From Vibrio intestinalis (lineage in GTDB: Bacteria; Pseudomonadota; Gammaproteobacteria; Enterobacterales; Vibrionaceae), in contig NZ_JANAVY020000003.1 in assembly GCF_025195085.2 (NCBI RefSeq), positions 186,001-250,000 of the forward strand: a stretch of 64,000 bases of DNA. Reading direction: 5' to 3'. The notes under the pieces were generated by a model that worked only from the letters and a program-made list of their open reading frames with translations, did not search any database and was not told the DNA's origin. Positions 59,709 through 64,000 of this stretch are shown piece by piece; the stretch's first letter is position 1, and every line of letters starts with the position of its first letter. A program made the translations under genes and the position numbers.

Positions 59709-61589
59709 TTAAACCTCTGCCATATCGCCGTTGGTTTGCAACCAAGAGCGACGATCATCTGCTCGCTTCTTACCAAGCAGCATATCCATCATTTCCATGG
59801 TTGCTTCGCTATCGTCAATCGTTAGCTGCACCAAACGACGTGTGTTTGGATCCATGGTGGTCTCACGTAGCTGAAGTGGGTTCATCTCGCCCAGACCTTT
59901 GAATCGTTGTACGTTGATCTTGGCTTTCTTCTTCGATAGACGCTCTAAGATGCCATCTTTCTCATCATCATCGAGGGCATAGAACACTTCTTTACCACAG
60001 TCGATACGATACAGAGGCGGCATTGCCACATAGATATGTCCCGCTTCCACAAGCGCGCGGAAGTGGCGAGTAAACAGAGCACAAAGAAGAGTTGCGATAT
60101 GCAGACCATCCGAGTCCGCATCGGCTAGGATACAGATCTTACCGTAACGTAAGCCTTCAAGGTTATCGTTATCTGGGTCGATACCCAAAGCCACAGAGAT
60201 ATCATGTACTTCTTGTGATGCTAGCACTTGGTCAGCAGAGACTTCCCATGTGTTTAGGATCTTACCGCGCAGTGGCATCACCGCTTGGAACTCACGATCA
60301 CGTGCTTGTTTTGCAGAACCGCCCGCCGAGTCACCCTCGACAAAGAAGATTTCAGTGCGGTTTAAATCTTGTACCGAACAGTCGGTCAACTTACCCGGCA
60401 ATGCCGGGCCAGATGCCACTTTCTTACGTACTACCTTCTTGCTTGCACGCATACGGCGGTGCGCATTGGCAATACAGACTTCAGCCAGTTGCTCAGCCAA
60501 TTGTGGACGTTCGTTAAGCCATAAACTGAACACGTCTTTTACAACACCCGCTACAAATGCTGCAGTTTGACGAGAAGACAGACGCTCTTTTGTTTGACCA
60601 GCGAACTGCGGGTCTTGCATCTTCACCGAAAGAACATAAGAACAACGGTCAAAGACATCATCGCCCGTTAGCTTCACGCCGCGCGGCAGAAGGTTGCGGA
60701 ATTCACAGAACTCACGCATTGCATCCAGCAAGCCTTGGCGTAAGCCGTTAACATGCGTGCCGCCTTGTGCAGTCGGAATCAAGTTAACGTAGCTTTCGGT
60801 GATCATCTCACCGCCTTCTGGCTGCCAAATTACCGCCCAATTCGCTGCTTCTGTTTCTGCAGAAAATTCGCCGGCAAATGGAGCTTCAGGTAGAACAGGG
60901 AAGCCTTTTACGCCTTCCGCTAAGTAATCATTTAGACCATCTTCATACAGCCACTTGTACTCATTACCATTGACTTTGTCGCTAAAGGTAATTTCCAAGC
61001 CTGGGCAAAGAACGGCCTTCGCTCGTAGGTTGTTCACCAAACGAGTGACGGAGAAGTTAGCCGAGTCAAAGTACTTCGCTTCTGGCCAGAAGTGTACGCT
61101 CGTACCTTTATTGCGACGGCCACACGTGCCTATCACAGTAAGGTCAGAAACTTTATCACCGTGCTCAAATGCAATTTCATACACTTGACCATCGCGGCGT
61201 ACCGTTACTTCTACACGCTTAGATAGCGCGTTCACGACCGAGATACCTACCCCGTGCAAACCACCAGAGAATTGATAGTTCTTATTGGAGAACTTACCAC
61301 CAGCGTGAAGCTTACATAGAATCAACTCCACCCCTGAGACTTTCTCTTCAGGGTGAATATCCACTGGCATGCCTCGGCCATCATCAATAACTTCTAATGA
61401 TTGGTCAGCATGAAGAATAACTTGTACCTTTGAGGCATGTCCGGCTAGCGCTTCATCGACACTGTTATCGATAACTTCTTGGCCCAAGTGGTTCGGGCGC
61501 GCTGTATCCGTATACATCCCTGGTCGGCGACGTACTGGCTCCAAGCCATTAAGAACCTCAATGGCCCCAGCATTATATTGTTCAGTCAT
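59709..61589 (-). CDS. parE: DNA topoisomerase IV subunit B
   Basis: ParE is the ATPase subunit of topoisomerase IV. The 626-residue protein has the GHKL ATPase motifs VIDNSVDEALAG near residue 38, IDDGRGMPVDIHP near residue 68 and SGGLHGVGISVVNALS near residue 107; the transducer domain; and the TOPRIM domain with VEGDSAGGSAKQARDR (near 409), PLRGKILN and ILADADSDGLH near 490. Its length excludes GyrB. A promoter lies about 140 bp upstream, and the two subunit genes form one operon. Confidence 0.98.
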   Translation of the reverse strand: MTEQYNAGAIEVLNGLEPVRRRPGMYTDTARPNHLGQEVIDNSVDEALAGHASKVQVILHADQSLEVIDDGRGMPVDIHPEEKVSGVELILCKLHAGGKFSNKNYQFSGGLHGVGISVVNALSKRVEVTVRRDGQVYEIAFEHGDKVSDLTVIGTCGRRNKGTSVHFWPEAKYFDSANFSVTRLVNNLRAKAVLCPGLEITFSDKVNGNEYKWLYEDGLNDYLAEGVKGFPVLPEAPFAGEFSAETEAANWAVIWQPEGGEMITESYVNLIPTAQGGTHVNGLRQGLLDAMREFCEFRNLLPRGVKLTGDDVFDRCSYVLSVKMQDPQFAGQTKERLSSRQTAAFVAGVVKDVFSLWLNERPQLAEQLAEVCIANAHRRMRASKKVVRKKVASGPALPGKLTDCSVQDLNRTEIFFVEGDSAGGSAKQARDREFQAVMPLRGKILNTWEVSADQVLASQEVHDISVALGIDPDNDNLEGLRYGKICILADADSDGLHIATLLCALFTRHFRALVEAGHIYVAMPPLYRIDCGKEVFYALDDDEKDGILERLSKKKAKINVQRFKGLGEMNPLQLRETTMDPNTRRLVQLTIDDSEATMEMMDMLLGKKRADDRRSWLQTNGDMAEV

Positions 61590-61675
61590 AATACGGAATA
61601 TCGTCGTAGAGATTTAATTGGTTACTTTGCAGGCAACTGAGTAAGTATTGTGTCTATTCGGCTAAATATTGACTC

Positions 61676-61698
61676 AAACGCTGAATCTATCAGCGTTT
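61676..61698. other. Hairpin in the parE leader
   Basis: AAACGCTGA and TCAGCGTTT form a perfect 9-bp stem around ATCTA. On the minus strand no U-tract follows, so it is probably a structure in the parE 5' leader rather than a terminator. Confidence 0.45.
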
Positions 61699-61724
61699 TA
61701 CAACTGCAATAGTCTAGGGACAAC

Positions 61725-61753
61725 ATAGTCTGGAAGAGACCAGTTCATGTCAA
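61725..61753 (-). promoter_or_regulatory. Candidate parE promoter
   Basis: On the minus strand a consensus TTGACA (61748-61753) precedes GACTAT (61725-61730) by 17 bp. The -10 is weak, but the -35 is perfect and the position, in a 274-bp gap before parE, is suitable. Confidence 0.45.
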
Positions 61754-61863
61754 GCGAGTTAAGTGAGTAACTCGCAAATTTATGACTCTTCCCTCAGAGA
61801 TATGGGTAAGTCGAGAAAATTATGGTCATTGGTTAAGAAAGCGAGAAACGCTTATTTTATGGG

Positions 61864-62445
61864 CTACAGAGCTAAGAACTGAATAATCTGCTCTGGGTAA
61901 CGCTCAAAATCAACAAAGCTATGATCACCCCCCTGCTCAACCGTTTGTTTCGAATCGGCATACTTTGCTACCGCTTGGCGGTAGTCAAGCACTTCGTCTT
62001 CGGTTTGTTGCAACAACCAAAAATCTGTCGGCTGTTTTAGCGAAGCCACATCCAATTGCTTTAGCTCTTCAATATGGTGAGATTCAAGCAAGTAGCGTTC
62101 ATGGGTATATGGGTTCTCTTGCTCACCAAGATAATCAACAAGTAACTCATATGGTTTCACTGCTGGGTTTACCAATACCGCTTTAAAGCCAAATTGGTTA
62201 TTCAACCAAGTAGACATATAACCGCCCAGTGAGCTGCCCACCAAACCAATCTGGTAGTCTGCTTGGTACTGCTCGACCAAAGCCAACAAATGCTGCGCAG
62301 CTTGCTGCGGAAAACAAGGTAGCTGAGGCACTACGACTTTAATATCGGGGCGATGCTGCTCGCAATAGCTCTTCATCACATTAGCTTTGTGAGAAAGAGG
62401 TGAGCTGTTAAAGCCGTGGATATACAGAAGTAGTGATGGTTTCAT
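61864..62445 (-). CDS. yqiA: YqiA family alpha/beta-hydrolase (esterase)
   Basis: A 193-residue single-domain alpha/beta-hydrolase of the YqiA/YcfP family; E. coli YqiA hydrolyses short acyl-CoA and thioesters in vitro, with unknown physiological substrate. Motifs: LLYIHGFNSSPLSHKA at residue 5, nucleophile elbow GLVGSSLGGYMSTW near residue 68, acid residue region LLQQTEDEVLDYRQA near residue 144 and the catalytic His in GGDHSFVDFE near residue 174. It starts 2 bp after cpdA, and lies ahead of parE as in E. coli. Confidence 0.95.
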   Translation of the reverse strand: MKPSLLLYIHGFNSSPLSHKANVMKSYCEQHRPDIKVVVPQLPCFPQQAAQHLLALVEQYQADYQIGLVGSSLGGYMSTWLNNQFGFKAVLVNPAVKPYELLVDYLGEQENPYTHERYLLESHHIEELKQLDVASLKQPTDFWLLQQTEDEVLDYRQAVAKYADSKQTVEQGGDHSFVDFERYPEQIIQFLAL

Positions 62446-62447
62446 GC

Positions 62448-63269
62448 TTAGTAACCTGTAGAGTCAAAATTAGGCAGGAATGAGCCTCCCGCTAAACGCT
62501 TAACACGAGTGTCAAAACGGCCATCGGCATGCAGCTCTAGCTCGCGCCAACCAGGCGAGGTTTCATCCAGTGCGAAGTCATCACTGTTAGGCTTAAATTG
62601 GACACAGGTGGATGGGGTAGCCATCGCGATAGCGCCGCTTTTTTCTACCTGCATATCTTGGTGCACGTGACCACACAATACCGCTTTCACGTTACTGTGT
62701 TTCTCAATCACCTGCCAAAAATGTTCAGCATCTTTTAAGGTATGCTGATCAAGCCACGCACTCCCCACCAGAATTGGATGATGATGTAGCAACACAAGCG
62801 TATGTTTTTCAGGATGCTCAGCTAACTTACGATCAAGCATATCAAGCTGCTGATCGCTTAAACGGCCATGAGGTACACCAACCACTTGAGAGTCGAGCAA
62901 AATCATCTGCCAATGCTCACCGAGCATAACGTGATGAGTTTGAATGATTTGCGGCGATGGTAAAACAGAATCCATGCTCGGTTTGTAATCATGGTTGCCC
63001 GGCAGCCAGTAACAAGACTTTTCTAGAGGCACAATCCCTTGCTCAAAACGCTGGTACGATTTATCGGTATGGTCTTGCGAAATATCGCCAGTGGCAAGAA
63101 TTGCATCGAATTCAAAGTCAGTGTGTTGAATCGCTTCGACTACCGCTTCAAAACTACTGTTGGTGTTGACGCTCAACAAACATCCGTCCTCATTTTCAAA
63201 CAAATGAGTATCAGTAATTTGGAGTAGTTTGATGCTGTCTTTCACTGCTGAACTTGACGTCACTTTCAA
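62448..63269 (-). CDS. cpdA: 3',5'-cyclic-AMP phosphodiesterase CpdA
   Basis: CpdA hydrolyses cyclic AMP, limiting CRP activity. The 273-residue class III metallophosphatase has the five metal motifs: LQITDTHLF (near residue 17), ATGDISQDH (near 60), PGNHDYKP (near 92), LHHHPILVG (near 162) and LCGHVHQDMQ (near 203). Part of the nudF-yqiB-cpdA-yqiA group, 9 bp after yqiB. Several nearby operons (nupC-deo) look CRP-dependent. Confidence 0.96.
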   Translation of the reverse strand: MKVTSSSAVKDSIKLLQITDTHLFENEDGCLLSVNTNSSFEAVVEAIQHTDFEFDAILATGDISQDHTDKSYQRFEQGIVPLEKSCYWLPGNHDYKPSMDSVLPSPQIIQTHHVMLGEHWQMILLDSQVVGVPHGRLSDQQLDMLDRKLAEHPEKHTLVLLHHHPILVGSAWLDQHTLKDAEHFWQVIEKHSNVKAVLCGHVHQDMQVEKSGAIAMATPSTCVQFKPNSDDFALDETSPGWRELELHADGRFDTRVKRLAGGSFLPNFDSTGY

Positions 63270-63278
63270 AATAAAAAC

Positions 63279-63719
63279 CTAGATATTTAAGGGCGTTCGG
63301 CTAATACCATGCCTAAGGCAGAACGATAACCAATCACCTAGAAAACGGTTCAATTGTGCTTTTTCATCCTTTTGAACCATTTTGTCATTCGGGTAGTCAT
63401 ATCGAGCTTGGACTCGATTAACGTATTCACTGCTGCACACCTCTGCCACACGAGCATCGTGGTAGAGCCTGACAGACATTTTTGGCAATGGAAACACGGG
63501 AACGTCATCACTTTGACAAATATCAACCAAAGTTGTGTACTTTGTGACTTCTCCCACTTGTATTTGGTACGACATACTAGCAGCTTGATAGCAACGAACA
63601 TCTCCTACCTCTGCTCTCTGCGGTATCAAGGCATTAAGCTTGGCATAATTCGTTTCATATACCCGCATCAATTCTGTTAAATCAACATGATACGGTTTGT
63701 TTGTTGCTAGTTGTCCCAT
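63279..63719 (-). CDS. yqiB: DUF1249 protein YqiB
   Basis: A 146-residue conserved protein of the DUF1249 family. It shows the family traits LTELMRVYETNYAKL near residue 15, VGDVRCYQ near residue 37, LPKMSVRLYHDARVAEV near residue 78 and YPNDKMVQKDEKAQLNRFL near residue 108. No signal peptide or membrane helix. Function unknown. It overlaps the end of nudF by 13 bp, so the two are probably translated together. Confidence 0.93.
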   Translation of the reverse strand: MGQLATNKPYHVDLTELMRVYETNYAKLNALIPQRAEVGDVRCYQAASMSYQIQVGEVTKYTTLVDICQSDDVPVFPLPKMSVRLYHDARVAEVCSSEYVNRVQARYDYPNDKMVQKDEKAQLNRFLGDWLSFCLRHGISRTPLNI

Positions 63720-64000
63720 TCGGTCTTCAAACGCTGATAATTAAGTTGTAACCATTGCAAAGCAATTATTGATGCGCCATTTTCAAAGCGACCATCGACG
63801 ACCCACTGATAGGCCGTTTCTCTGCTCACCACATGAACGCGAATATCTTCGCCTTCATAGTCTAAACCATGAACGCCGTGCGCGGTGCTCGCATCGACTT
63901 CACCAACATAGACATCAAGCATCTCGGAGCATCCGCCCGAAGAAGGGTAATAAGAAGTCACCTTTTCTAGGCGAGAGACATCGATACCAGCCTCTTCAAC
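63707..64000 (-). CDS. nudF: ADP-ribose pyrophosphatase NudF, C-terminal part (cut by window end)
   Basis: NudF hydrolyses ADP-ribose to AMP and ribose-5-phosphate. The frame is open to the last base, so the start lies beyond 64000; 97 codons are visible. The visible part begins with VEEAGIDVSRLEKVTSYYPS, the end of the Nudix box and the conserved stretch after it, then GGCSEMLDVYVGEVD and a C-terminal region closing ALQWLQLNYQRL. The context (nudF-yqiB-cpdA-yqiA-parE) agrees with E. coli. Confidence 0.92.
   Translation of the reverse strand, partial: VEEAGIDVSRLEKVTSYYPSSGGCSEMLDVYVGEVDASTAHGVHGLDYEGEDIRVHVVSRETAYQWVVDGRFENGASIIALQWLQLNYQRLKTEWDN

Overview
The window reads as primary-chromosome DNA of a Vibrio (Vibrionaceae). 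The proteins are recognisable at family level as vibrio orthologues, base composition is moderate, and several gene neighbourhoods are typical of vibrios: nupC-deoCABD, yaaA-tatD, ung-nfo-grcA, carAB-dapB-mutT-secA-dciA, a dcw cluster without ddlB, and cpdA-yqiA-parE-parC. Species cannot be fixed from this sequence alone. Most of the window is dense housekeeping DNA. I see no prophage, insertion sequence, CRISPR array, integron, tRNA or rRNA.

Layout. 1-6.7 kb: the end of a ytjB-like membrane protein, then the nucleoside catabolism operon deoCABD (minus strand) and the nucleoside importer nupC, whose upstream region suggests CRP/CytR-type control. 6.7-13.4 kb: yaaA, a 45-residue protein and tatD; an alanine/sodium symporter; a small DUF3545-type protein; a hemerythrin-like protein; and the base-excision genes ung and nfo. 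13.4-16 kb: grcA behind two FNR boxes 53 bp apart, and gbpA, a secreted chitin-active LPMO/adhesin behind a cyclic-di-GMP-I riboswitch. 16-25.9 kb: carAB, dapB, mutT, secA and divergent dciA, with an 82-bp palindromic element after secA.

26-42.6 kb: lpxC followed, against the direction of transcription, by the dcw cluster. In transcription order this is rsmH-ftsL-ftsI-murE-murF-mraY-murD-ftsW-murG-murC-ftsQ-ftsA-ftsZ, then lpxC; many genes overlap by 4-14 bp. No mraZ lies ahead of rsmH. 42.6-43.2 kb: rnpB, the RNase P RNA, carrying three tandem 24-nt copies of its P3-type hairpin. 43.2-47.5 kb: rsmI, and divergently lpoA-yraN-diaA-dolP. 47.5-54 kb: sspA-sspB, the cytochrome bc1 operon petABC, rplM-rpsI and zapE. 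54-57.4 kb: zapG, degQ and degS. 57.4-64 kb: nudF (cut by the window end), yqiB, cpdA, yqiA, parE and parC.

The genes fall into a few functional themes: envelope building and division (dcw cluster, lpxC, lpoA, diaA, dolP, zapE, zapG), envelope quality control (degQ, degS), DNA maintenance (ung, nfo, mutT, parCE, dciA) and nucleotide flux (deo, nupC, carAB). The most unusual signals are in non-coding DNA: the triplicated rnpB hairpin, the riboswitch-gbpA unit sitting among core genes, the palindromic element behind secA, and several operator-like inverted repeats in promoters.
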